A program made the position numbers and the translations under genes. A stretch of 64,000 nt of DNA from JBEGHD01 sp049334165 (GTDB lineage: Bacteria > Bacteroidota > Bacteroidia > Flavobacteriales_D > Sanyastnellaceae), in the NCBI GenBank assembly GCA_049334165.1, contig JBEGHD010000001.1; one strand, written 5' to 3'. Under the pieces are notes generated by a model. That model was given only the letters and a program-made list of their open reading frames with translations. It ran no database searches and was not told the origin of the DNA. Each line of letters opens with the position of its first letter. Positions within the stretch are counted from its first letter, which is position 1. This document shows positions 52,694 through 61,569 of this stretch, one piece after another.

Positions 52694-52816
52694 TTCTAAA
52701 GAATTTTGTCAGGCAATTAGAGCCTCCGAAGATACAATTTCTGGTATAGTTTGATTAAACAGTGATTTTAATCACTTCACACGATCGAAGTGACTTTGGT
52801 TGCACCATATAGAAAT

Positions 52817-53809
52817 TTAATTTGGAATTGGCATGTAGAACGTTCCAGAACCAATTGAGATTGTCTCTCCAACTCCAGTAACGTCCTCCACCAAGGCTCC
52901 TCCGGTAAATGTACCTTTTATGTACATCGGCTCTTCACCGCGAATTTCCGTAATGGTAAGTGTTGCAGACCCATCAGGGTCATTGGTGGTGTAGACTGTT
53001 CCGCTTCCTGGTGCAGTGAGAGTCATCACTCGACCTACATCATCAGCTGTTTCTTCATTAAACACAGTATTGTATCCTGCGGCATTCATCCATCCGGCAA
53101 GCGGCTCAGGCATACTGATAGTCACCACTGCATCGTTCAGTCCAACGCCAGTCATCACTAGTCCAGGTGCTTCCAGAGCAGATGTAAAGGTCGGAGCATC
53201 GTAAGAACCGTCCAAACTTCCCGCACCACTCACGGAAAATGTGAAGTAGTACTCACACGGCATACATGCCGAACCGCCACAGTCAACTCCGAATTCATCC
53301 CCGTCTTGTTCTCCATTTGTACAGTCACCAGCAGTTTCAGGGCAATCTTCGCATTCTGGTCCTCCACAATCGATTCCAGTCTCCTGGCCGTTCATTATTT
53401 CGTCTTCACACGAGGGGCACGGATCGCATTCACCACCGCAATCAATTCCTTCTTCGTTTCCGTTGAGAAGTCCATCATCGCACAGCTCTGCGCAAGGCCC
53501 ACAAGGTCCACCACAGTCGATTCCGGTTTCACCCTGATCGGCATCTTGCTGCCCATTGGCACACGGCTCACAGGGAGGACAATTGCCACCGCAGTCTACC
53601 CACTGCTCGTTAGTGTCGAGCACTCCATTGGTGCATGGATCGCACGGATCGCACACGCCACCGCAGTCGATTTGAGTTTCGTTTTGGTTGAGCACACCGT
53701 CAAAACAGCTTTCGGGAATCAGCTCGTCCTCATCGGGACTGCAAGCTGCAAAAGCGAAAGACAACAAAAAGAGGTAAATGAAACCAAAGATGAGATAGAT
53801 ATTCTTCAT
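52817..53809 (-). CDS. Lipoprotein with six Cys-rich 'DCGG' repeats (paralogue 2)
   Basis: Also 330 residues and of the same layout as 51701-52693: signal and lipobox LLSFAFAAC (Cys near residue 23), six repeats (CFDGVLNQNETQIDCGGVCD, CANGQQDADQGETGIDCGG, CDDGLLNGNEEGIDCGGECD) and a C-terminal beta-rich domain that differs more (YFTFSVSGAGSLDGSYDAPT). The repeat part is nearly identical in protein to its sibling but differs in synonymous codons, so the duplication is old and the repeats are under selection. Probably transcribed together or from separate promoters in the 123-base gap. Confidence 0.88.
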   Translation of the reverse strand: MKNIYLIFGFIYLFLLSFAFAACSPDEDELIPESCFDGVLNQNETQIDCGGVCDPCDPCTNGVLDTNEQWVDCGGNCPPCEPCANGQQDADQGETGIDCGGPCGPCAELCDDGLLNGNEEGIDCGGECDPCPSCEDEIMNGQETGIDCGGPECEDCPETAGDCTNGEQDGDEFGVDCGGSACMPCEYYFTFSVSGAGSLDGSYDAPTFTSALEAPGLVMTGVGLNDAVVTISMPEPLAGWMNAAGYNTVFNEETADDVGRVMTLTAPGSGTVYTTNDPDGSATLTITEIRGEEPMYIKGTFTGGALVEDVTGVGETISIGSGTFYMPIPN

Positions 53810-53932
53810 TCCAGAGAGGTTTTGCTAACGGTTAGAAAAGCGAATTTGGGTAAAATTTAGCTTAGTTAATAATTTTTTTTGATTGCTACACTTGAAATGC
53901 CAATCTTTGAGTACACTAAACATGTCCCTAAA

Positions 53933-55681
53933 ATGAACAAAGAGGTTGCTTCAGAACAGATCAGATGGCGAGAAGAAAATTTGCCAAATGAGGTAATACT
54001 CGAAAAAGTGAACGAAGCCTGGAAATCGCTGAGTGGCCAAAACCCTAACCCAAAAATTGCCTCACTCCTCGCTCAGCGAGAAATCGACACTGAAGAAAAA
54101 ATGAAGGCCTTTTTTAAGCCTTCCCTCGATGAACTCCACGATCCTTTTTTGATGAAAGACATGGATGCTGCTGTGAGCCGCATTGAGAAAGCAATCACTG
54201 AAGGTGAAAAAATCCTGGTTTACGGTGACTACGATGTTGATGGAACAACCTCTGTAGCGTTGGTGTATTCAGTGCTAAAATCTCTGGAAATTTCTACTGG
54301 CTACTACATTCCCGACCGCTACTCAGAAGGATATGGAGTTTCAGAAAGAGGGATTGATTACGCCAAAGAAAATGGCTTCAATCTTATTATCGCTCTGGAC
54401 TGTGGAATAAGGGCAATCGACAAGATCGATTACGCCAGTTCGCGTGGAATTGATTTTATAATCTGCGATCACCACACACCCGGAGATGAAGTACCTAAAG
54501 CCGTTGCTGTGCTCGACCCAAAAAGAGAGGGCTGCAACTATCCTTACAAAGAACTCTCGGGTTGCGGGGTTGGGTTCAAGTTGATGCAGGGATTATTCAA
54601 AAACCTTGGTTACGAAACCGCCAACCTTTACGAATACCTTGACCTACTGGCCGTGAGTATCGGAGCGGACATAGTGCCGATAACCGGAGAAAATAGAACT
54701 TTGGCATCCTTTGGCTTGAAGCGCGTTTTTGAAAACGGTCGTCCGGGAATTACTGAGCTTTTTAAAAGTGCCAAGTTTTCGAGAACGAAAGATGTCTCAA
54801 TCTCAGATCTGGTTTTTTTGATCGCTCCAAGAATAAACGCAGCGGGAAGGCTCGACTCGGGAGAAACTGCAGTGGAACTGCTCACCACCGAGAGCGAGGA
54901 AGAAGCCGAAAGACTCAGCAAACTTCTCGAGCAAACCAACTCCACAAGAAAAACCCTCGACAAAGAAACAACAGGTGAGGCATTGACCATGATTGCTGGC
55001 AACGAAGAGTTGGAAATGAGCACCGCCACCGTTGTTTGGAAAGAAGGCTGGCACAAAGGAGTGATTGGAATTGTGGCATCGAGACTCATTGAAAAGTACT
55101 ACCGTCCTACTATCGTGTTGACAATTGAAAACGGAATGGCCACGGGCTCAGCCAGATCGGTAGAAGGTTTCGACATCCACGAAGCGCTAAAAGCCTGCGA
55201 CCACTGCATCGAACAATTTGGCGGTCACCCAATGGCGGCAGGGCTCAGTATACGCGAAGAAAACCTCGAGACATTTCGCGAGAGCTTTGGCAAAACAGTG
55301 AGCGAGCTTCTGCGCGAAGAACACAGTACGCCCGAAGTCTCCGTGGATCTAAATCTCGAGCTCCACGAAATCACTGCAGGATTCTACAAGCTGTTGAAAC
55401 ACTTCGCTCCATTTGGACCGGGAAACATGCGGCCGGTTTTTAAAACCGAAAACGTAGTGGCTTCACCGAGAACCCGCTCTGTGGGATCTGACAACGCGCA
55501 CCTCAAACTCGAAGTGACTACAGATACCAACGCCCTTGGTGGAATTGGATTTGGACTAGGAAAGTATGCCAGCCAACTGGCAGCCGGTCAACCATTTTCT
55601 ATGGTTTACACACTCGAAGAAAATGTTTTTAGAGGCCAGCGCACTCTTCAATTGAATGTGAAGGATATTCACCTGGAATAA
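53933..55681 (+). CDS. recJ: Single-stranded-DNA exonuclease RecJ
   Basis: Degrades single-stranded DNA 5' to 3' in RecF recombination and mismatch repair. About 582 residues from ATG 53933 (MNKEVASEQIRWREENLP), the point at which RecJ proteins normally begin; a TTG at 53879 and an ATG at 53897 are alternative starts. DHH-family motifs: VYGDYDVDGTTSVALVYS (motif I), LDCGIRAIDKI (motif II), IICDHHTPGDEVP (motif III, DHH) and YLDLLAVSIGADIVPI (motif IV). DHHA1 (GMATGSARSVEGFDIHEALK) and an OB-fold end follow. Convergent with the GIY-YIG remnant. Confidence 0.95.
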   Translation: MNKEVASEQIRWREENLPNEVILEKVNEAWKSLSGQNPNPKIASLLAQREIDTEEKMKAFFKPSLDELHDPFLMKDMDAAVSRIEKAITEGEKILVYGDYDVDGTTSVALVYSVLKSLEISTGYYIPDRYSEGYGVSERGIDYAKENGFNLIIALDCGIRAIDKIDYASSRGIDFIICDHHTPGDEVPKAVAVLDPKREGCNYPYKELSGCGVGFKLMQGLFKNLGYETANLYEYLDLLAVSIGADIVPITGENRTLASFGLKRVFENGRPGITELFKSAKFSRTKDVSISDLVFLIAPRINAAGRLDSGETAVELLTTESEEEAERLSKLLEQTNSTRKTLDKETTGEALTMIAGNEELEMSTATVVWKEGWHKGVIGIVASRLIEKYYRPTIVLTIENGMATGSARSVEGFDIHEALKACDHCIEQFGGHPMAAGLSIREENLETFRESFGKTVSELLREEHSTPEVSVDLNLELHEITAGFYKLLKHFAPFGPGNMRPVFKTENVVASPRTRSVGSDNAHLKLEVTTDTNALGGIGFGLGKYASQLAAGQPFSMVYTLEENVFRGQRTLQLNVKDIHLE

Positions 55682-55727
55682 GTCTTTGGCTTAAAAGGCT
55701 AGCCATTACCAAGTGGGAGAGCCGGTT

Positions 55728-55745
55728 GTCGAGCGGAGTCGAGAC
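55728..55745 (+). repeat. Palindrome-rich flank of GIY-YIG remnant, left copy
   Basis: GTCGAGCGGAGTCGAGAC; its reverse complement shares 16 bases with 56144-56161. Such TCTCGACTCCGCTCGA elements are scattered in Bacteroidota genomes and can form hairpins. Confidence 0.8.
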
Positions 55746-55774
55746 AAGCAGGGACGCTTCGCGCTGTAACATCC

Positions 55775-56092
55775 TCATTTTTCATGGCTTCTCCAGTTAT
55801 GAACATGCGATTTATTCTTGCATCTAGCTAGTATTGGAAGGTCTGAATGCTCTCCTTCGATCAGCGCCTCTTTCTTCGCTCTTCCCCATCTTTTTACTTG
55901 GTGTTCTCTGCTAAATGCCTCATCAATTCGATGAAATTCTTCGTAGTACACTAGTTCAACAGGCAGTCTTCAACTTGTATAACGAGAAGCTTGCCCTTTC
56001 TGATGAAGTCTAACTCGTTCAATCAAATCCCTTGTGGATCCAACATAATATTTGTTATCGGAACATTGGAGGATGTACATGTAGCAAATCAT
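55775..56092 (-). pseudogene. GIY-YIG endonuclease-like gene with internal stop
   Basis: In the reverse frame from ATG 56090-56092 the product reads MICYMYILQCSDNKYYVGST, then TRDLIERVRLHQKGQASRYT, where GIY-YIG proteins have the (G/Y)IY/YVG motif and catalytic Arg. A TGA at 55970-55972 interrupts the frame; beyond it RLPVELVYYEEFHRIDEAFS and KRWGRAKKEALIEGEHSDLP continue in the same frame to a TGA at 55775. Only one substitution separates it from an intact gene of about 105 codons, so the loss is recent, unless TGA is read through. Bracketed by inverted palindromic repeats. Confidence 0.85.
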
Positions 56093-56143
56093 AAGTCAAG
56101 CTTTCAAGAATTTAGTTTGATAAATTTCTCTCCCCTACCTCTC

Positions 56144-56161
56144 TCTCGACTCCGCTCGAGA
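56144..56161 (-). repeat. Palindrome-rich flank of GIY-YIG remnant, right copy
   Basis: TCTCGACTCCGCTCGAGA, the inverted partner of 55728-55745. The sequence is close to a perfect palindrome (TCGA...TCGA). Confidence 0.8.
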
Positions 56162-56228
56162 AACGGCCAACACACAGACTCATTTTCAACATGAATAAGG
56201 CTCGTTGAAAAGAAAAGAGTGTAATCTT

Positions 56229-58190
56229 TTACAAAATCACACTACCAAAGTAGGCCGAAAGCTCGTTGCGGACTTCGATAAGTTTCTTTTTGCGTTCGAG
56301 TAACAACCGCAGCTCGAGATCATCGAGTTCACCCTCTTTAAGACTCTGGTCCACCTCGTGAATTTCGCGTCCGAGCCAACTGAGCTTTAATCGATAGATC
56401 GCATCTTTGGCCGCCTTGTTCATCTTCATGTCTTCGGTCTCTGGATAGATCTTGTGGCGCACCGCCCAGTTTTCGCTAAGCTCGTACTGATTGGCCAAAA
56501 TACTGGCTGCCACTTCGCTGATCCGAATGTCTGGATGCTGGGTAAAATGCTTTTCGTCTGGAAAACGATCTTCCTCCAAAATCTTCTCGTACTCTTCGGT
56601 GATCAATCGAAAAACCTCCGACTCAAGGTGAATCTCATCTCGGTGGAGCTCATAAATCAGGTACTCCGAAACAGATGTTTCTTCATCCACTTCTTTCTCA
56701 ACTTCTTCATCGAAGTGCTTTACCTCAATCACTCGGTCTCCGTAATTAAGTAGAATCCGCACCAAATCGCGCTCCTGCGGCTCTAGCGACTGAGCTTCTT
56801 TTGAATCTTTTTTTGGAACGGAAACAGGAGTAGTCTCCGACTCCGGCTGGCGTTGTGGACGATGCGAGGATGCAGTGCTTTTGTTCTGCCTTGTGCGGAT
56901 CAGCCGATTGGTCTCAGCGAGCAACGTCTCCTCCTCCATGTCGAGCAAACGACTACATTCCTGGATATAGACCGTACGCTGGATGGCATCGGGAATAAGC
57001 GAGATCGAATGGACAATCTCTTTGATAAGTGTTGACCGCTGAATCGGATCGTCCTTTGAGTCCTCAGCAAGAAGATCTGTTTTGAAAACAATGAAGTCCT
57101 TTGACTCGTTTTCGATGTAATTTTTGAGCTGGGTAGTGCTCACACTTTTAGCGTACGAGTCTGGATCCTCGCCTTCCGGGAAAAGCACAACCTTCACATT
57201 CATCCCCTGCGACAAAATCATGTCGATTCCGCGGAACGAAGCTTTGATCCCGGCCGGATCGCCATCGTAGAGAATCGTAATGTTGTTGGTGTAGCGCTTT
57301 ATCTGCCTGATCTGGCCTTCAGTAAGCGAAGTACCGGATGAGGAAACTACATTTTCAACTCCATTTTGATGAAGCGAGATTACATCGGTGTAGCCTTCAA
57401 CAAGGTAGCAGAGATCTTTTTTAAGTATTTCGTTTTTCGCCAGGTAAAGCCCGTAAAGTACTCGACTCTTGTTGTAGAGCTCGCTTTCGGGAGAATTGAA
57501 ATACTTGGCGACTTTCTTATCGCTCTTCAGAGTACGTCCCCCAAAGCCAATCACCTTTCCGCTGATGTTGCGGATCGGGAACATTACCCTGCCACGGAAG
57601 AAATCATAGGGACTGCCATTTCTCGTTTTGGTAAGTCCGGCTTTCTCCAGAAACTTGAGTTCGTAACCGTTTTTGAGCGCCTCCCGGGTAAAGGCATCCC
57701 AGTCGTCCGGGCAGTAGCCGAGCAAAAATTCTTTACAGGTCTCCTCACGGAAGCCACGCTCCTTGAAGTACGAAAGCCCCACTGCGCGACCCTCTTCGGA
57801 TTCGAAAAGCTGTTTGGTGAAATATTCCTGGGCATAGGTGGTTACTATAGCGAGACTCTCACGCTCGTTGAGTTCTGCAATTTCTTCGGCACTCTGCTCC
57901 TCTTCCTGAACCTCGATTCCATACTTATCAGCCAGCCAACGCAGAGCTTCAGGGTAGCTAAACCTCTCGTGCTCCATCAAAAAGTTAACGGCATTACCAC
58001 CTTTCCCGGAGCTAAAACACTTGTAGATTCCCTTTGCAGGAGACACGAAGAACGATGGCGTTTTCTCGCTGGTAAACGGACTGAGCCCCTTGTAATTGGT
58101 GCCGGCTTTTTTCAGCTGCACAAAATCCCCAACCACATCCTCAATCATGATGCTCTCGTAGATCTTATCTATGGTTTCCTTTGGGATCAT
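56229..58190 (-). CDS. dnaG: DNA primase, with degenerate zinc site
   Basis: Makes RNA primers for DNA replication. 653 residues. The N-terminal zinc-binding (CHC2) region is clear by its surroundings (NYKGLSPFTSEKTPSFFVSP, GIYKCFSSGKGGNAVNFLM), but three of the four ligands are changed: Cys to Ser37, His to Thr40, Cys58 kept, and Cys to Ser61. The TOPRIM catalytic core is complete: VEGYTDVISLHQNGVENVVS, SSGTSLTEGQIRQIKR and ILYDGDPAGIKASF with the Asp residues. The C-terminal 150 residues form a helical DnaB-binding domain (LGREIHEVDQSLKEGELDDL). The same ligand loss is, as I recall, known in other Flavobacteria. Confidence 0.95.
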   Translation of the reverse strand: MIPKETIDKIYESIMIEDVVGDFVQLKKAGTNYKGLSPFTSEKTPSFFVSPAKGIYKCFSSGKGGNAVNFLMEHERFSYPEALRWLADKYGIEVQEEEQSAEEIAELNERESLAIVTTYAQEYFTKQLFESEEGRAVGLSYFKERGFREETCKEFLLGYCPDDWDAFTREALKNGYELKFLEKAGLTKTRNGSPYDFFRGRVMFPIRNISGKVIGFGGRTLKSDKKVAKYFNSPESELYNKSRVLYGLYLAKNEILKKDLCYLVEGYTDVISLHQNGVENVVSSSGTSLTEGQIRQIKRYTNNITILYDGDPAGIKASFRGIDMILSQGMNVKVVLFPEGEDPDSYAKSVSTTQLKNYIENESKDFIVFKTDLLAEDSKDDPIQRSTLIKEIVHSISLIPDAIQRTVYIQECSRLLDMEEETLLAETNRLIRTRQNKSTASSHRPQRQPESETTPVSVPKKDSKEAQSLEPQERDLVRILLNYGDRVIEVKHFDEEVEKEVDEETSVSEYLIYELHRDEIHLESEVFRLITEEYEKILEEDRFPDEKHFTQHPDIRISEVAASILANQYELSENWAVRHKIYPETEDMKMNKAAKDAIYRLKLSWLGREIHEVDQSLKEGELDDLELRLLLERKKKLIEVRNELSAYFGSVIL

Positions 58191-58590
58191 GTGGTTAAAT
58201 CAATTGCATCAAAACGGTAACTCTCTACGGAATTAACTCCTTCTATTATCACGATTCGATTCAGTCGTTCAATTTATCTTTTTTCCTTGATGAAAAAAGA
58301 AAGAAAAAAATCAAGGCTGTGACCTCTACTCAAAATTTTACTTCATCTCAACTAACTCCGACCGAGTGATCCTGTCGGCTTCTCGGTTTCCGTAAGTCTC
58401 GATTTTGAAAAACTTTTTGCGCGAGCTCAAGGCCGATCCGTCTTCGAGGTCAAGCCAATTAGAACAACTACTGAGTTTTCAGCTTGTCGTCTTCGGAGCT
58501 TCTTCTCTCTAAAAAGGAGCTAGCAAAAGTAATTAGCATTTGTGACGAAGAGGTCTCTGGAATCCAATTTTTTCATCATCCACCTAAATT
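58191..58590. other. Intergenic region between dnaG and yebC
   Basis: About 400 bases with no recognisable gene. It contains an AT-rich hairpin CCTTGAT/ATCAAGG (58285-58291 with 58310-58316) around a purine tract, of a kind that recurs between genes in Bacteroidota. Nothing else is identified. Confidence 0.5.
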
Positions 58591-58617
58591 AAAAAAGGGA
58601 GCGTTTGCGGCTCCCTT
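58591..58617 (-). terminator. Terminator after yebC
   Basis: In the reverse direction AAGGGAGC-CGCAAAC-GCTCCCTT forms an 8-bp stem followed by TTTT and AT-rich DNA. It lies 47 bases after the yebC stop. Confidence 0.9.
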
Positions 58618-58663
58618 CTCTTCTTGCAGGTTGTTATGTATAGGTTTTGGTTAAAGGGCGGAT

Positions 58664-59422
58664 TTATTCTTTTTCCAGTTCGGCTATCAGCTCATCGGTA
58701 AGTTCCATGTCGTGGTAAACCGTGTTCACATCATCGTCTTCTTCAAACTTGTCTATCATCTTCAGAATCGTCTGCGCCTGATCGAGCGGCAGAGCGTTTG
58801 TAATTTTCGGGATGCGCTGAATCTCGGCATTTTCTGTTTCGATTTTCATCTCTTCGAGCTTGCTCTGCATTTTCCCAAAATCTTCGAAAGTAGTGTAAAG
58901 CACAACCTTTTCATCGAGGCGCTCCATCGATTCGAGGCCTCCGTCAATCAATTCCATCTCCAGTTCATCAAGATCGCGCTCACCGAGCTCTTCTTTTTTG
59001 ATTGTGAAAACGCCTTTAGCATCGAAAATGAAACTGAGAGAACCATTGGTTCCGAGGTTGCCGTCAAACTTGTTGAAAATCGACCGGACACTTGCCACGG
59101 TCCTGTTTTGGTTATCGGTAGTGGCTTCCACAAACATGGCGATTCCGTTTGGGCCGTAGCCCTCGAAAGTCATCGACTGCAGGTTTCCGCTGTCGTCACC
59201 CTGACCTTTTTTAATGGCGCGCTCCATCGTGTCCTTGGGCATATTGGCACCCTTGGCATTTTGAATCGCCAGCCTCAGAGCTGGATTGGTCTCCGGATCG
59301 GGACCGCCATCGCGCGAAGCAATGGTTAGCTCTTTAATAATTCGCGTAAAGATTTTGGCGCGCTTGGCGTCCTGTGCACCTTTTCTGTGTTTGATATTCG
59401 CCCACTTACTGTGTCCTGCCAT
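58664..59422 (-). CDS. YebC/PmpR-family protein
   Basis: A 252-residue cytoplasmic protein from ATG 59422 (MAGHSKWANIKHRKGAQDAK), the conserved family start; a longer frame upstream is not used. Further signatures: TIASRDGGPDPETNPALRLA, NMPKDTMERAIKKGQGDD, SMTFEGYGPNGIAMFVEATT and NLGTNGSLSFIFDAKGVFTI. In other bacteria the family regulates transcription or resolves stalled ribosomes; which applies here is not decided. Its terminator is listed separately. Confidence 0.95.
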   Translation of the reverse strand: MAGHSKWANIKHRKGAQDAKRAKIFTRIIKELTIASRDGGPDPETNPALRLAIQNAKGANMPKDTMERAIKKGQGDDSGNLQSMTFEGYGPNGIAMFVEATTDNQNRTVASVRSIFNKFDGNLGTNGSLSFIFDAKGVFTIKKEELGERDLDELEMELIDGGLESMERLDEKVVLYTTFEDFGKMQSKLEEMKIETENAEIQRIPKITNALPLDQAQTILKMIDKFEEDDDVNTVYHDMELTDELIAELEKE

Positions 59423-59608
59423 CTCTGTTCCTTTTCTTTTTGCGGACGGTAAATTTAAGGGATTGAAGGTATTTGTGTCAAGGCAGTGCAAAATCCAAGC
59501 ACCAAGCACCAAATTCCAAAATCCAAAACGGCAAACGCCAAAAAGTCGAGCCCCACAACATTATCACATCTCAAAAAACTCAAGCATCAAATCCCACTTG
59601 TGCTCCGC

Positions 59609-59650
59609 CCGCGTGCCGCTGAAGCTTTAGCGGAGGCGCAAGCTTCAGCG
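59609..59650 (-). repeat. 42-bp dispersed repeat, copy 2 (REP-like)
   Basis: Reverse complement of the element at 41301-41342, 40 of 42 positions equal by eye. It lies between yebC and the ABC transporter gene, downstream of low-complexity CCAAGCACCAA-type repeats at about 59500-59530. Confidence 0.85.
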
Positions 59651-59744
59651 TAGGAATAAAACCCAACAGCTCGAGCTTCCTCAATCCCCAAATTACCTAA
59701 TTACCTATTCTCCTTACCTTGCACTCGGAAAATGAAAACAATCC

Positions 59745-61457
59745 ATGGCCGAATCTACCCTTTCTGCGAAGCCGATACTCGAAGTCAGTGACCTGTCCAT
59801 TTCTTTTAGAAGTGACGAAGGACTCAATCCCGCGGTCAAGCACATTTCCTTCGACCTTGATCTGGGAAAAACGCTGGCCATTGTTGGTGAAAGCGGATCG
59901 GGGAAATCTGTAACCTCGCTCGCCATTCTCAATTTGCTGCCCATGCCCCCGGCAGTGATCGAAAACGGGAAAATCATTCTCCGTCAAAACGAAGAAGAGC
60001 GAAACCTCATCACCCAAACCGACAGGGAAAAAAGGTCACTGCGCGGAAACGTGATCAGCATGATTTTCCAGGAACCAATGAGCAGTCTGAATCCGGTTTA
60101 CACCTGCGGAGATCAGGTAGCCGAAATGCTGCAACTCCATCGGAAAATGAAGTCTGCTGAGGCAAGAGAAAAAACGATCGAGCTTTTTAACGAAGTCGAA
60201 CTTCCCAGGCCCGAAAAGATCTTCGACAGCTATCCACACGAAATTTCCGGAGGACAAAAACAGCGCGTGATGATCGCCATGGCCATGAGCTGCGAGCCGC
60301 GCATTTTGATTGCCGATGAGCCGACTACAGCTCTCGATGTCACCGTTCAAAAAAACATTCTTCAACTCCTTGAAAAGCTTCAGCAAAAAACTGGGATGTC
60401 GCTGATTTTTATCACTCACGACCTGGGCGTGGTGCAGGAAATTGCCGACCACGTGTTGGTGATGTATCGCGGAGAAGTGGTGGAATCCGGCACTGCCGAT
60501 CAGATTTTTGCCAATCCGCAACACAACTACACCAAAGGTCTTTTAGCCTGCCGGCCAAACCCGCGAAAAAACCGCCACCGGCTGCCTACGCTCAAAGATT
60601 TTCTGGAAGATAAACCAGCAACCGACTTCGACCGGTTAGTCGAAAAACCAAAACACACCGAAAAGCTCCTCGAAGTAAAAAACTTCAATAAGTGGTATCC
60701 GCAGAAGAAAAGCTGGTTGAAGAAATTTGCTCCAACCGAATATGTGAAAGCGGTGAACGAAGTGAGTTTCGAAGTCTTTAAAGGCGAAACGCTCGGACTG
60801 GTTGGCGAGTCAGGCTGTGGCAAAACCACGCTAAGTCGGGCACTCCTTCATCTCATCAAACCCACTTCTGGAGAAGTTATCTACGATGGAAAAACCATTA
60901 GCAGCTTTTCGAAAGCTGAATGGAAAAAGCTGCGCAGAGAGATTCAGATTATTTTTCAGGATCCTTACTCTTCGCTGAATCCCCGCAAAACTGTTGGGCA
61001 AACCATCACCGAGCCGATGAAAGTGCACGGCATTGGCAAAAGCGCAGCCGACCGAAAAGCCACTGCCATTTCGCTTTTGGAAAAAGTGGGACTTAGCGCT
61101 GAGCACTACAATCGCTATCCCCATGCCTTCTCTGGTGGACAGCGCCAACGAATTGTGATTGCTCGTACGCTCGCCCTGGAACCGCGCTTTATTATTTGTG
61201 ACGAATCGGTTTCGGCACTTGACGTGTCGGTACAGGCCCAGGTGCTCAATTTGCTCAACGACCTAAAAGAAGAGTTTGAACTGACCTACATCTTCATTTC
61301 TCACGATTTGTCGGTAATCAAACACATGAGCGACCGCATTATGGTGATGCGTCAGGGGAAAATCGAAGAAATTGGCGAAGCCGAAAAAGTGTACCACTAT
61401 CCGGCCACAGCATACACGAAGCAGTTGATCGAGGCGATACCCGGAAAAGACTTTTAA
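59745..61457 (+). CDS. Double-ATPase ABC transporter protein, peptide-type (OppD/OppF fusion)
   Basis: A 570-residue protein with two nucleotide-binding domains in one chain, like YejF/DppD-DppF fusions. Domain 1 (about 1-275): Walker A GESGSGKSV, signature SGGQKQRVMIA, Walker B ILIADEPTTALD, H-loop ITHDLGV. Domain 2 (about 305-570): Walker A GESGCGKTTL, SGGQRQRIVIARTLA, FIICDESVSALDVSVQAQVL, ISHDLSV. A linker with the oligopeptide-type extension (CRPNPRKNRHRLPTLKDF) joins them. It powers uptake of peptides or similar solutes at the inner membrane. The permease and binding-protein genes are not in this window. Confidence 0.94.
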   Translation: MAESTLSAKPILEVSDLSISFRSDEGLNPAVKHISFDLDLGKTLAIVGESGSGKSVTSLAILNLLPMPPAVIENGKIILRQNEEERNLITQTDREKRSLRGNVISMIFQEPMSSLNPVYTCGDQVAEMLQLHRKMKSAEAREKTIELFNEVELPRPEKIFDSYPHEISGGQKQRVMIAMAMSCEPRILIADEPTTALDVTVQKNILQLLEKLQQKTGMSLIFITHDLGVVQEIADHVLVMYRGEVVESGTADQIFANPQHNYTKGLLACRPNPRKNRHRLPTLKDFLEDKPATDFDRLVEKPKHTEKLLEVKNFNKWYPQKKSWLKKFAPTEYVKAVNEVSFEVFKGETLGLVGESGCGKTTLSRALLHLIKPTSGEVIYDGKTISSFSKAEWKKLRREIQIIFQDPYSSLNPRKTVGQTITEPMKVHGIGKSAADRKATAISLLEKVGLSAEHYNRYPHAFSGGQRQRIVIARTLALEPRFIICDESVSALDVSVQAQVLNLLNDLKEEFELTYIFISHDLSVIKHMSDRIMVMRQGKIEEIGEAEKVYHYPATAYTKQLIEAIPGKDF

Positions 61458-61521
61458 CGGGTACTTTTTACGTTTTGTCGAAGAATTTGATAGATTCGTC
61501 AGATTCTTGTAAGATTTTTCT

Positions 61522-61529
61522 TACATTTG
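61522..61529 (+). promoter_or_regulatory. Candidate -7 element (TAnnTTTG) upstream of the 61570 gene
   Basis: TACATTTG matches the Bacteroidota -7 consensus exactly and lies 40 bases before the ATG. No convincing -33 TTTG at the usual spacing, so the call is tentative. Confidence 0.4.
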
Positions 61530-61569
61530 CCTTCCCGATAATCTATTTGCTTAATAACGAAAAATTAGA

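Noticed and set aside
55970..55972. In-frame TGA of the GIY-YIG gene as selenocysteine
   Set aside because: No SECIS-like hairpin is apparent and these endonucleases have no selenocysteine there; mutation is simpler.
57366..58220. 284-codon frame opposite dnaG
   Set aside because: dnaG has clear motifs over the same bases; the antisense frame has no family pattern.
58285..58316. CCTTGAT/ATCAAGG hairpin as a terminator for dnaG
   Set aside because: It lies upstream of dnaG on that strand, and yebC has its own better terminator further left; more likely a dispersed repeat.
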